64,000 bases of DNA, taken from assembly GCA_017965425.1 (NCBI GenBank), contig JAGCPY010000005.1, positions 1-64,000 of the forward strand, in the 5' to 3' direction. Source of the stretch: Bacteroidaceae bacterium. Lineage in GTDB: Bacteria > Bacteroidota > Bacteroidia > Bacteroidales > Bacteroidaceae. The position numbers were made by a program, and so were the translations under genes. Under the pieces are notes generated by a model. That model was not told the origin of the DNA, searched no databases, and was given only the letters and a program-made list of their open reading frames with translations. Numbering within the stretch: position 1 is the first letter of the stretch; every line of letters starts with the position of its first letter. Of the stretch, positions 18,490 through 27,700 are shown one piece after another.

Positions 18490-19314
18490 TCAAAACTGCT
18501 TAGAGAAGAAATCTACCGTACATTTCACTGCCTCAGACGGGTTGGGACCGAAACCGTGGTCGTAACGGTCAAGCAAATGCCACTCACTTCCTTTCCAGAT
18601 TTGATGGAAACGAAGGCCATAGGTATAAGGCACTACGCGATCGCTAGTTCCGTGGACAATGCACGCTTTTCCCTTATAACCTTCTGCCGTTTCGTAAATG
18701 GGTAGCCAAAAGGCTGTCTTGATATATTCGCGACCCAGACGATGCCCCCAGACCTCTACATATTCAGGTGGATCTAAAGGGTCTCCTTGAAAGGGAGGCT
18801 GACCGGCTACAGTTCCACGAATAGCATCGTCACGCAGCACACCAGCTGGTGCCAACAACACCACACCGCCCTTCAAAGCTTTTTTCCCAAGTTGGCCTGC
18901 CAGCATGGCAGTGACCACACCGCCTTGCGAGTGTCCGGCTATTCCGATGCGACCAAATCGAGCATCAGCCTTGACATACTCATAGATGTGGCGGGCATCC
19001 TCTACCTCGTTGGGCACTGTCATCTGCTGGAAGTCGCCCTCGCTCTCGCCATGACCATTGAAGTCAAAGCGAATGGTGGCAATGCCCAACTTCTCCAATT
19101 CGTCAGCAATACCGTTGAAAAGTCCATTGTTGCGCGCCCCCCCGAAACCATGACAGAGAATGACAATCGGGCAGCGCTTGGGCATCACATCGGGCATCTG
19201 CAAATCTGCGACCAGTTTTCCGTGATCGCCTTGAATAGTGAGACGCTCGGTGCGGGCGTCAGCAAGGCTTGAGCAGAAAAGACATGCACAAGCCAATAAC
19301 AGCTTCTTATTCAT
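18490..19314 (-). CDS. Secreted alpha/beta hydrolase (acyl esterase-like)
   Basis: The 274-residue protein starts with a signal peptide (MNKKLLLACACLFCSSLADA). The alpha/beta-hydrolase fold is clear: HGFGG oxyanion loop, nucleophile Ser in GHSQGG, Asp in HGTSDRVVP, and His in YDHGFG. Spacing resembles bacterial cinnamoyl/feruloyl esterases, but other acyl esters or peptides are possible. It lies 14 bp downstream of an acyl-CoA ligase and is probably co-transcribed with it and the XRE-cupin regulator. Confidence 0.85.
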   Translation of the reverse strand: MNKKLLLACACLFCSSLADARTERLTIQGDHGKLVADLQMPDVMPKRCPIVILCHGFGGARNNGLFNGIADELEKLGIATIRFDFNGHGESEGDFQQMTVPNEVEDARHIYEYVKADARFGRIGIAGHSQGGVVTAMLAGQLGKKALKGGVVLLAPAGVLRDDAIRGTVAGQPPFQGDPLDPPEYVEVWGHRLGREYIKTAFWLPIYETAEGYKGKACIVHGTSDRVVPYTYGLRFHQIWKGSEWHLLDRYDHGFGPNPSEAVKCTVDFFSKQF

Positions 19315-19328
19315 AGAACGTTTTAAAT

Positions 19329-21047
19329 CTAAATCACTTCAATACCCTGTTCCTCACAGAGTTTCAGACTCATTTCCTTTAGCCTGAACTTCTGAATCTT
19401 TCCAGATCCTGTGAGGGGGAACTGATCAATGAAGAATACGTATTTGGGCGTCTTATAGCGAGCAATCTTGCCACGGCAGAACTCTCGGACATCCTCGGGA
19501 GTCATCTCTACGCCTTCTTCGAGGATGATGAAGGCTCCCACTTCCTCGCCATATTTCTTGGAAGGGACGGCAGCCACTTGTACATCACGAATACCTGGCA
19601 TTTGGTAGAGGAACTCCTCAATCTCGCGTGGATAGACATTCTCGCCTCCACGGATAATCATGTCCTTGATGCGTCCTGTGATGCGATAATAGCCTTGCTC
19701 GTCCTTCACACCGAGATCGCCAGAATGGAGGAAGCCATTCTCGTCTATGACCTCAGCGGTCGCTTTTGGGTTCTTGTAGTAACCCTTCATCACGTTGAAG
19801 CCGCGGCAGCACATTTCACCCTGCACGCCGACAGGACACTCCTTGCCTGTTTCTGGATCCAGAACCTTCACCTCCACGAAGGGGAAGTCGCGCCCCACGG
19901 TGGTGCATCGCTGTTCAAAGGTATCTGAAAGACAGGTCTGAGTCATGCCAGGCGAACTCTCGGTGAGTCCATAGACAGAGGTGATAGTCATGAACATCTT
20001 CTCACTCACCTGCTTCATCAGTTCCACTGGACATAGCGAACCGGCCATGATACCCGTACGCAAGCTACTCATATCGAACATAGAGAACATGGGATGATTC
20101 AGTTCTGCGATGAACATGGTCGGTACACCATATAGTGCCGTGCACCGTTCTTTGTGGACAGAAGCCAGTACCAACAACGGGTCGAACTTCTCAACCATGA
20201 CCTCGGTACAGCCATGAGTCAGGCAGTTCATGGTTGCCAGGACAACACCAAAACAATGGAACAATGGAACACAAACACAAAGCTTGTCATCCTGCGTGAA
20301 TCCCATGTTCTCACCTGTGATGAAACCATCGTTGGCAATGTTGTAATGTGTCAACATGACACCTTTTGGGAAGCCAGTCGTACCCGATGTGTACTGCATG
20401 TTGCAGACATCGTGACAGCTGACGTCTTTCTTCATCCTGTCTAAGTCCTCGTCCTCGATGTTCTGTCCCAGCAGCAGCAACTCCGCAGTATTATACATGC
20501 CTCGGTATTTCTCCATGCCAATGAACACGACATTTTTCATGTAGGGGAAACGTTCGCTATGGAGATGACCGCGCTCACATTCACGCAGTTCTGGCAACAT
20601 CTTATAGGTCATATCCACGAAGTCACACTCCCACGTACCATCGGTGATGCAAAGGGTGTGCATGTCGGAGTCCTTACAGAGGTACTCCAGTTCACTCTGC
20701 TTGTAGTTGGTGTTCACCGTGACCAGCACAGCACCAATCTTCGCCGTGGCATAGAGGAACGTGAGCCAATCGGGTACGTTGGTGGCCCAGATGCCCACAT
20801 TGCTTCCCTTGGTCACGCCAATAGCCAGCAGCCCCTTTGCCAGATTGTCCACACGTTCGTTGAACTGTTTCCACGTAAAGCGGAGGTCGCGGTCGGAATA
20901 GACAATGTATTCCTTATCAGGTGTGGTCTCTGCCCAATGTTCGAGCCATTGTCCCAGTGTACGGTCAGAGAGTTGGAAAGAAGACCCTTCCCCCACCTTC
21001 CCCTGTTGGGAGGAAGTGGTTATGTTTGCTATTTGCTGCTCACTCAT
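19329..21047 (-). CDS. AMP-forming acyl-CoA ligase (FadD-like)
   Basis: The start is placed at the ATG at complement 21045-21047 ([13 protein letters not shown]), giving 572 residues; a longer start at 21125 would overlap the upstream regulator gene. Motifs [52 protein letters not shown] and [10 protein letters not shown] cover the full ANL catalytic cycle. The region [13 protein letters not shown] near the N-terminus is encoded by a dispersed palindrome at 20983-21016. It follows the XRE-cupin gene by 16 bp. It is not close to the tandem ligases at 1-3 kb in sequence. Substrate is unknown; medium- or long-chain acids are likely. Confidence 0.9.
   Translation of the reverse strand: MSEQQIANITTSSQQGKVGEGSSFQLSDRTLGQWLEHWAETTPDKEYIVYSDRDLRFTWKQFNERVDNLAKGLLAIGVTKGSNVGIWATNVPDWLTFLYATAKIGAVLVTVNTNYKQSELEYLCKDSDMHTLCITDGTWECDFVDMTYKMLPELRECERGHLHSERFPYMKNVVFIGMEKYRGMYNTAELLLLGQNIEDEDLDRMKKDVSCHDVCNMQYTSGTTGFPKGVMLTHYNIANDGFITGENMGFTQDDKLCVCVPLFHCFGVVLATMNCLTHGCTEVMVEKFDPLLVLASVHKERCTALYGVPTMFIAELNHPMFSMFDMSSLRTGIMAGSLCPVELMKQVSEKMFMTITSVYGLTESSPGMTQTCLSDTFEQRCTTVGRDFPFVEVKVLDPETGKECPVGVQGEMCCRGFNVMKGYYKNPKATAEVIDENGFLHSGDLGVKDEQGYYRITGRIKDMIIRGGENVYPREIEEFLYQMPGIRDVQVAAVPSKKYGEEVGAFIILEEGVEMTPEDVREFCRGKIARYKTPKYVFFIDQFPLTGSGKIQKFRLKEMSLKLCEEQGIEVI
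20983..21016 (-). repeat. Dispersed G/C-skewed palindrome (acyl-CoA ligase copy)
   Basis: Encodes [13 protein letters not shown] near the N-terminus of the ligase at 19329-21047; ends in GGGTC in coding sense like the other copies. Confidence 0.65.
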
Positions 21048-21063
21048 AAGTATCCTGTTTTCT

Positions 21064-21651
21064 TTAGAAGGGTATATAGACGACGGCCAGAATCTTGGCA
21101 GACTTACCTGGTGCACCGTGGACATGATGCTTCACGATGGAGTCATAGAAAATGCTGTCTCCTTCCTTCAGCGTGTACTTTTCCTTTCCATATTCGATTT
21201 CAAGTTCACCACTCATCACATAAATGAACTCCTCACCTTCATGTGCAGAAAGGGTGAAATCCGCATTTTCGGAAGGCTGGACATCAATGATGAAAGGTTC
21301 CATGTGACGCCCGGCCTTCTGCTTGGCTAAGGGATGGTACTCCATGTGCTTACGTGCACTTGCGGTGTCATTGGAAAAGCTGATACTGCTGTCGCGTTCA
21401 CGCTCTTCTGCCCGACACACGACAGGCCCCAACGCATCGTTGTCATCCAGGAAAGTACCCAGCCGCACCCCCAGTGCCCGAGCAATCTTAATCAGGGGAC
21501 CTAAGGACGGCAGGTATTGTTCATTTTCTATTGATTCAATCTGGCTCACCGAAAGGCCACTACGCTCGGCGATTTCTTCTGTGGAAAGATTCTTTGATTC
21601 CCGGAGTCCTTTGATCTTGGCTCCTACGATTGTGTTGTTGGTGCTGGCCAT
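21064..21651 (-). CDS. XRE-family regulator with C-terminal cupin domain
   Basis: The ATG at complement 21649-21651 ([20 protein letters not shown]) gives 195 residues and sits below a promoter; in-frame starts further upstream (to 21810) would run through that promoter. The helix-turn-helix is [20 protein letters not shown] and [18 protein letters not shown]. The C-terminal half is a cupin ([26 protein letters not shown]) with His residues that could bind metal or ligand. It leads an operon with an acyl-CoA ligase and a hydrolase and may regulate it in response to an acid or acyl ligand (inference). Confidence 0.9.
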   Translation of the reverse strand: MASTNNTIVGAKIKGLRESKNLSTEEIAERSGLSVSQIESIENEQYLPSLGPLIKIARALGVRLGTFLDDNDALGPVVCRAEERERDSSISFSNDTASARKHMEYHPLAKQKAGRHMEPFIIDVQPSENADFTLSAHEGEEFIYVMSGELEIEYGKEKYTLKEGDSIFYDSIVKHHVHGAPGKSAKILAVVYIPF

Positions 21652-21688
21652 ATTATGTGATGGACGTTTAGTTAGATAAAAATGCGTG

Positions 21689-21696
21689 CAAAAGTA
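21689..21696 (-). promoter_or_regulatory. -7 element of the XRE-cupin operon
   Basis: TACTTTTG on the minus strand fits TAnnTTTG, 37 bp upstream of the ATG at 21651. A TTTC lies about 20 nt further upstream in place of TTTG. Confidence 0.6.
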
Positions 21697-21836
21697 CAAA
21701 ATCAACACCATATAAAGAAAGGTTTTACGAAAGATTTCTACTATTCTCTGACTTTTCGCCTCATTTATTGACAGAAAACAATTGGTTGGCACTTCATGAT
21801 GAGGTGCCAACCAAGTAATTTGTTATGAACAATATG

Positions 21837-23828
21837 TCAGAGAGGATGGTACTGCACAAAGGCTTCCATAGCCTCGTAAGCAGCCAAGCCAAGACTGTTA
21901 TAGAGCTCTGCTGTGGCATGGTTGCGGTCTTCGGCACGTTGCCAGAAAAGTCGTTCGTCGTTGCCCAAGAAGGGTGCCGACTCCATCTGGCTGGCGTGCT
22001 TGAGGATGGCATTCCTCTTGGTGCGCAACTCTTCGGGGCTGATGGGAACAGCCATCTCAATGTGCTCTATCTCCCACTCTGCCCAGGCGCCACGATACAT
22101 CCAGATGCGGCAGTTCTTCAACCATTCTGCACCCGCTTCTTTCTCGATGTCGATGGCAGCCAGCACGGCATCGGTGCAAACACGGTGTGTGCCATGCGGG
22201 TCGGCCAGGTCACCAGCTACAAAGATCTGGTGGGGCTTCACCTCACGCAGGAGGTTCAAGACAATCTCCACATCGGCTTCACTAATGGGATTCTTCTGGA
22301 TCTTACCCGTCTCATAGAACGGCAGGTTGAGGAAATGAACACGCTCGAGGGGTATGCCACTGTACATGCTGGCGATGCGTGCCTCACCACGACGAATGAG
22401 TCCTTTCACTTCCAGGATTTCGCGAGTGTCAAAGTCCTCGGGCTTCTTCTTGTTGATGAAGTCTGTGAACTCTTTGTAACGCTGGTTGATGACTTCGTTC
22501 TTCCCTTCGTCGAAAAGCTTGTTGAAGCCACGGACAAAGTGCATGAAGCGGAACACCTCTTCGTCACCGACGGCAATGTTGCCGCTGGTCTCGTAGGCCA
22601 CGTGTACCTCGTGTTTCTGCTTGACAAGTCGTTGCAGGGTGCCACCCATGCTGATGACGTCGTCATCGGGATGCGGCGAGAAGATGATAACACGCTTTTG
22701 TGCGGGCTTGGCGCGCTCTGGACGGTTGCTGTCGTCGGCATTGGGTTTGCCACCCGGCCATCCTGTGATGGTGTGCTGGAGGTCGTTAAAGATCTTGATA
22801 TTCACTTCGTAGGCAGAACCATAGAGTGCCAGCAGTTCACCGAGACCATACTCGTTGTAGTCTTTGTTGGTGAGCTTCAGGATGGGCTTGCCCGTCTTCT
22901 GGCAAAGCCAAACTATGGCAGAGCGGATGAGCTTGTCGTCCCAGTCACAAGAGGTGACGAGCCACGGACGACGGATTCGGGTGAGGTTGGCAGCAGAGCT
23001 GAGGTCAAGCACCACCTGGACGTTGTTGTGCATTTGTAGGAAGGTAGCACTCTGCTGGTCGGTCATCTCGCCCTCAACGGCGTTGCGGATGACTTCGGCC
23101 TTGGTCTCACCCCAGGCCAGCAGGAAGAACTTACGAGCCTGACGGATGGTGCTGATGCCCATCGTGATGGCACAAACGGGCACGTTCTGCTCGGAACCAA
23201 ACACCTTCACAGCTTCCTCGCGACACGTGGCATCGAGCAGCACGAGGCGGGTGTGGCTGTTGCGCTGAGAGCCCGTGACGTTCATTGCAATGTTGCCCAT
23301 ACGACCGATGCCGAGCAGGCTGATGTCAATGCCGCCCATCTGTTCTATCATCCGTTCGTAGGCCATGCAGTGCTCGGTCACGCGTTCCTGGGGCACGGTG
23401 CCGTCGATTGGATAAATATTCTGAGAGGGAATGTCCACACGGTCGAAGAACTGTTCCTTCAGCATCTTCAAGTTCGACTGCACGCTGTCAGCTGGCAGTG
23501 GATAATACTCGTATGTCACGAAAATGACTACGTTCTGGAAACTCAGGCCTTCCTCCTCATGCATCCTTACGAGCTGGTTGAAGACCTCGGTCATTGTGGC
23601 ACCGCCTGACACACAGAGCGTGCAAGCACGAATCTCACGTTGCCGCTGACGGATGGTGGCAGCAATCTTCAGGGCTACCTCCAAAGCGCCTTCTTCTATG
23701 GAGGCGTAAATGTCGGTGGGTAGTTTCTCAAAGCGCGTCAACACAGAGCGCTCGATGTTGCCGCCCGGACGATAGTAGCGGGGCGACACACGATCCAGAG
23801 TAATCTGGGAACTTAAGTTAGTTTTCAT
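21837..23828 (-). CDS. nagB: NagB-like domain fused to PIG-L type deacetylase
   Basis: Start chosen at the ATG at complement 23826-23828 (MKTNLSSQITL), giving 663 residues. Residues 1-270 resemble glucosamine-6-phosphate deaminase (SGGATMTEVFNQL; LLGIGRMGNIAMN at about 170-185). From about 375 there is a PIG-L/LmbE de-N-acetylase domain with SPHPDDDVISMGG and DPHGTHRVC, a normal metal site. Such fusions are annotated as NagB in other Bacteroidetes (family knowledge). The residues that E. coli NagB uses (DEY; DGHIAFNE) appear here as YEY and MGNIAMNV, so the deaminase reaction is doubtful, whereas N-deacetylation of an amino sugar is plausible. No close promoter was recognised. Confidence 0.8.
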   Translation of the reverse strand: MKTNLSSQITLDRVSPRYYRPGGNIERSVLTRFEKLPTDIYASIEEGALEVALKIAATIRQRQREIRACTLCVSGGATMTEVFNQLVRMHEEEGLSFQNVVIFVTYEYYPLPADSVQSNLKMLKEQFFDRVDIPSQNIYPIDGTVPQERVTEHCMAYERMIEQMGGIDISLLGIGRMGNIAMNVTGSQRNSHTRLVLLDATCREEAVKVFGSEQNVPVCAITMGISTIRQARKFFLLAWGETKAEVIRNAVEGEMTDQQSATFLQMHNNVQVVLDLSSAANLTRIRRPWLVTSCDWDDKLIRSAIVWLCQKTGKPILKLTNKDYNEYGLGELLALYGSAYEVNIKIFNDLQHTITGWPGGKPNADDSNRPERAKPAQKRVIIFSPHPDDDVISMGGTLQRLVKQKHEVHVAYETSGNIAVGDEEVFRFMHFVRGFNKLFDEGKNEVINQRYKEFTDFINKKKPEDFDTREILEVKGLIRRGEARIASMYSGIPLERVHFLNLPFYETGKIQKNPISEADVEIVLNLLREVKPHQIFVAGDLADPHGTHRVCTDAVLAAIDIEKEAGAEWLKNCRIWMYRGAWAEWEIEHIEMAVPISPEELRTKRNAILKHASQMESAPFLGNDERLFWQRAEDRNHATAELYNSLGLAAYEAMEAFVQYHPL

Positions 23829-23831
23829 AAG

Positions 23832-23863
23832 GACGCTCACCTCACCTCCCTGACAGGGAAGGG
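23832..23863 (-). repeat. Dispersed G/C-skewed palindrome (upstream of nagB-like gene)
   Basis: CCCTTCCCTGTCAGGGAGG and GTGAGCGTC in coding sense, immediately before the chosen ATG at 23828. The arms CTTCCCTG/CAGGGA can pair in RNA. The remaining gap to 23969 shows no clear promoter. Confidence 0.6.
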
Positions 23864-23969
23864 CGTAGGTTGTTTTAATGGGTTAAAGGTTAGGTAGTTG
23901 TTGCAGGATTTAATCTTTATTTTCAGGCTTAACATGTCATGTCTATGCCAAGAGAGAGGTCGGACGGTC

Positions 23970-24464
23970 TTAGAAGTAGAAGCCGACGCCGATGCGGAGG
24001 CCAACCTTCGAACTGTCGGAGAAGTCGTTGAACGACATGTTATAATAGACAGCAGGCTCAATCGTCACGTACTGATTCACGAAGAAGGCATAGCCTACTT
24101 CGGGCACGAAGAAGAAGTTGTCGAACTTGCCGGGTGCTGTGATCTCTTCCGAGTGGGCATATTTCACACCCGCACTGAGATAGATGCCTATGCTCTCGAG
24201 ATAATAGCGACCGCCGAAGTCCACAGATACCTGATTCCAATGGGGCTGATGGGCAAAGTCCACACCGGCATACACCATGCAGTTATTCGAGAGAAAATAA
24301 CCACCCAAGGCTCGGATGTCCAAGTGAACGTCTTCGTTTCGGCTATAGCTTAAGCCCAAACCCGAGAGAGAAGTGTTCAAATAGACTTTGCCGCCCTCAA
24401 ACTGAGCACTGGCCGTGAGGGCAGAAAAGGCCAAAGCAAGACATAGAAGAATTTTTTTACTCAT
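23970..24464 (-). CDS. Small outer-membrane beta-barrel protein
   Basis: The ATG at complement 24462-24464 gives 164 residues starting MSKKILLCLALAFSALTASAQ, a signal peptide. The rest has alternating short beta-strands (GGYFLSNNCMVYAGVDF, FGGRYYLES, VKYAHSE, VGLRIGVGFYF) ending in an aromatic residue, as expected for an OmpW/OmpA-type eight-stranded porin-like barrel. A promoter sits directly upstream. A longer in-frame start at 24611 would run through the promoter and is rejected. Function beyond an outer-membrane barrel is unknown. Confidence 0.85.
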   Translation of the reverse strand: MSKKILLCLALAFSALTASAQFEGGKVYLNTSLSGLGLSYSRNEDVHLDIRALGGYFLSNNCMVYAGVDFAHQPHWNQVSVDFGGRYYLESIGIYLSAGVKYAHSEEITAPGKFDNFFFVPEVGYAFFVNQYVTIEPAVYYNMSFNDFSDSSKVGLRIGVGFYF

Positions 24465-24497
24465 GGAAAAGTGGATGTTAGGGTGAATTAGTTTTCG

Positions 24498-24529
24498 CAA
24501 AAATACACAGAAAGGCCATAGCAGCCAAT
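24498..24529 (-). promoter_or_regulatory. Promoter of the small outer-membrane barrel gene
   Basis: ATTG (24526-24529), 20 nt, TATTTTTG (24498-24505) on the minus strand. It lies 33 bp before the chosen ATG. Confidence 0.65.
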
Positions 24530-24656
24530 AGCTCGCCCTATTTTTAGATTTATTTAACACGCACCACACATCCTCACTATCCGCCACATTCACTTGAGGA
24601 GCCTCATCCATTCAATTGCTCTCTGACTTTCTGCTCGCACCCTTATTATTCACAAG

Positions 24657-24734
24657 ATAATCCCTCAGCCCCTTACCACGTTTCGATAACACACTAATAG
24701 TAAGCAGCTTGCTGGTTAGGAACTGAGGGATTAT
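24657..24734. repeat. Perfect 12-bp dyad, possible terminator of giant gene 1
   Basis: ATAATCCCTCAG at 24657-24668 and CTGAGGGATTAT at 24723-24734 are perfect inverted copies separated by 54 nt, which contain a smaller CAGC-TT-GCTG hairpin. It lies 18 bp past the giant-gene stop. There is no T run on the downstream side, so Rho-independent termination is uncertain. The arm shares CTGAGGGATT-like sequence with the elements at 3.4 and 38.7 kb. I see no gene in 24530-24751. Confidence 0.55.
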
Positions 24735-24751
24735 TAACCTAAATGTACACG

Positions 24752-27700
24752 TTATTCCTGTTTCTTGCCTACGACCACATTGGTGTTGCCTGTCACCTCA
24801 GCTTGGTTGCCACCGCCGAAGACGTTGCCGCGGATATCCACACCGACGACGTCAGGCTCGCTTTCGTCCACATTTGCCGTGGAAGCGTCGTCTGCCAGAC
24901 TCACGAACTTAACTTTCGACAGCGTGCCGATGTTCACGGTGGTGTTACCGATCACCTTGGCTTCGTTACCGCCACCGAAGACTGTGCCAATAGCACCGAT
25001 GGCATCCTTTGCATGAGATGGAATTGCAAAACCTACAGTTGCATCATAGCCTGTATCACCAGGCTTCTTCACGGTTGAGCCGATGACTCTTGAGTTTTCA
25101 TAGATGACTGTATCCTTATGTATGCCATGCACCTCATCGATGTTCACCGTCGGGTTGCCTTTAATCTCGGCTGCTGCGCCATAGCCTCCGCCATAGACAG
25201 TACCGATGCTGGTGAACGATTTGACATTCACCACAGGAGAATTGATGCCTGCCGGTGCATTATAGGCTGCCAGGTTGCCGCCGCCGTAAAGTTCGCCGAT
25301 GATGATGGGATTACATCCTGTCTCTTCGATGTTCACGGTGATGGAGCCGCTGATGTTACCCCCCCTGTCGTTGCCGCCGAATACCTGTCCGTAGGTACCG
25401 TTGGTGATGTTGAGCACAACGTTGCCATTGACGTCGGCTTCGGCAGCGCCGCCGTAGGCCTTACCCAAGCCCCTAATACATCCTATTTCCAGCACAGCGT
25501 CGCCGTCCATCTCTGCATTGCGTCCTCCACCGTATGCCTCGCCCAGGTCGAAGTAACACACTCCCTTGTCCTCCAGCGTAGCACGTGCCTCCACACGGAC
25601 ATTACCCTTCGTGTTCGAGCCGCCATAGACTTCGTGTACCGTTCCGCCATAGACCATCACATGGGTCTTGCCCGTGCCGTAGCCGTAGTTCGTCGCACGT
25701 TCTTCCTTCGTACCATACGCATCGCCATCTGCATTGGGATATGCCATCAAACCTACGTGTGCACCTGGGTTATCAGTGTAGTTTTGTCCGTCATTGCTAA
25801 TGCGGTCTTTACCGTTACCACCACCAAAGACATGACCTAACTCGTAAGCACCGAGCACCGTCACCTGAGTAGAAGGTGCAGATGCGGCATTACCACCGCC
25901 ATAGACATAGTCGATGCTCACATCTTCGCAACCGTCGATAACGACTTGCAATGGATTCTTAGTAGCTACAATGCCACCTTCGGAATATTGACCTGTTGCA
26001 TTGCCGTCCCATGGCACGTAAGCTGCCAGGTTGCCGCCGCCATAGACGGCCTCCACCTCATAGGTGTCAGTGTCCTTGGTGGGCTTGGTCGTGGCGACGG
26101 TATAAGTGCTGTCGCTTTTTTTCAAGCCTACCGTCTTTAGCACTTTCACCAGCACCGTTCCCTGCGGTGAACCATTCAGGTTGTTGCATCCGAATACGCG
26201 TCCCGTGGCAGGAAGGTCGTTGTTCTTGTCATCTTTCTTTGTAGTGGGATAGAAAGCCGTTCCGTTCAGCGTCACCGTCACATCGCCCTGCACCATAGCA
26301 CCGGCGTTGGCAACTTCTGCTGCCGTGGCTCCGCTGGGAGGTATCACACCCTGACCGCCGCCGTAGGCGTTGCCGAGGATGATGCCGCCGAGCAGATCGA
26401 CGATGGTCTTGGCATTGTTCCTCGTCTCGTTACAGTCGGCGCTTGTGATGGCTGTGTTGCGAATGTCGTGGACGTTGGTGTTGGCGATGGCACCGCCACC
26501 ATAGACGTCGCCAGCGATCACGCCGCCCTTGATGCCCACCTTGACATCATGGTCCACCAGACCTGCCGTGGATGACGAGATGGCCCCGGCACCGCCGCCA
26601 TAGACGTTGCCATCCACCTTCGCTGAACCGTCGATAGTGACATCGGTGTCCTTGCGGACGTGACCGGCATTGCCGCCACCGAACACGTTCTGATAGACAC
26701 GGGCATTGCCCCTCACGGTGACGAGGGTGTTCTTGACGTAGGCTGCCTGCTTGTACAACACATCGGTGCTGGCCACACCGCGGCCGCTGCCATAGACAGA
26801 GCCGCGGACGACGGCCGTGGTGTCGATGACCACGCGCGTCAGACCCGTAGCGTACGGGAACGGATTGTTCGTGGTGGGGTCGTTAGTGACATGCTTCTTG
26901 CTGTCAGCAGCCGTCTCGTTGGCTTCGCCTACCGAAGCCAGGGAGCCGCCGCCATAGACATCGCGCCAGACGGTGCCGCCGACGACATTCACCGTGGTGT
27001 TGCCGCGTACCTTACCGGCCGTCTCACTGATCTTTTTATGGGGATGATCGACGCCGCGGCCGGAGCCATAGACATTACCTATATATATTGTCGTGCTGTC
27101 GGGGCGGCTAATAACCGTCGGGTCGCTGCCGATCTGTCCGCCGCGGATGTTGATTCGGGAATTTTCCCAGACGTGGCCGTTCTCGCCTGAGCCAAAGACG
27201 CAGCCGAAGACCTTAGTGTTGGCGCCGCTGACGCTGACGTGGGTGGAATGGGTGTAACCCATCTGACGGTACTGGATGTCAACAGAATCCTGACCTACCA
27301 CATAGTCGTCGGCCACCATACCGCAGCTGGAGCCGAAGACGAAGCCGTTGTTGTCGCCGGGAATGAGGTAGCCTGTGCCGAGGGCTGAGCCGTCGGTATC
27401 GACGTTGCCGACGTAGCCTCCGGTGATATTGATGGTGGCATCGCCGCCATCGACCTTATCCTCAATCATATCCGTGATGTGCATGTCATCCACGAGCAAG
27501 CGATAGACACCGACGGAAGCCAGCAGACCGCCTCCGTAGATGGCACGGCGCACCAAGCCGCCCGACATCGTCAGGTTGGTGTGTCCATAGACACGTCCTG
27601 CAGAAGAGCTTCGCTGCTCACCGGTCTGGTGGTGGACAGGGTCAACACCACGTCCGCCGCCGAACACATTGCCGATGTAGGGGTTCTTCGTGGATCCGTC

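Noticed and set aside
18454-18705. Small plus-strand frame after the cstA-like gene
   Set aside because: It overlaps the alpha/beta hydrolase in antisense and has no start signal or family likeness.
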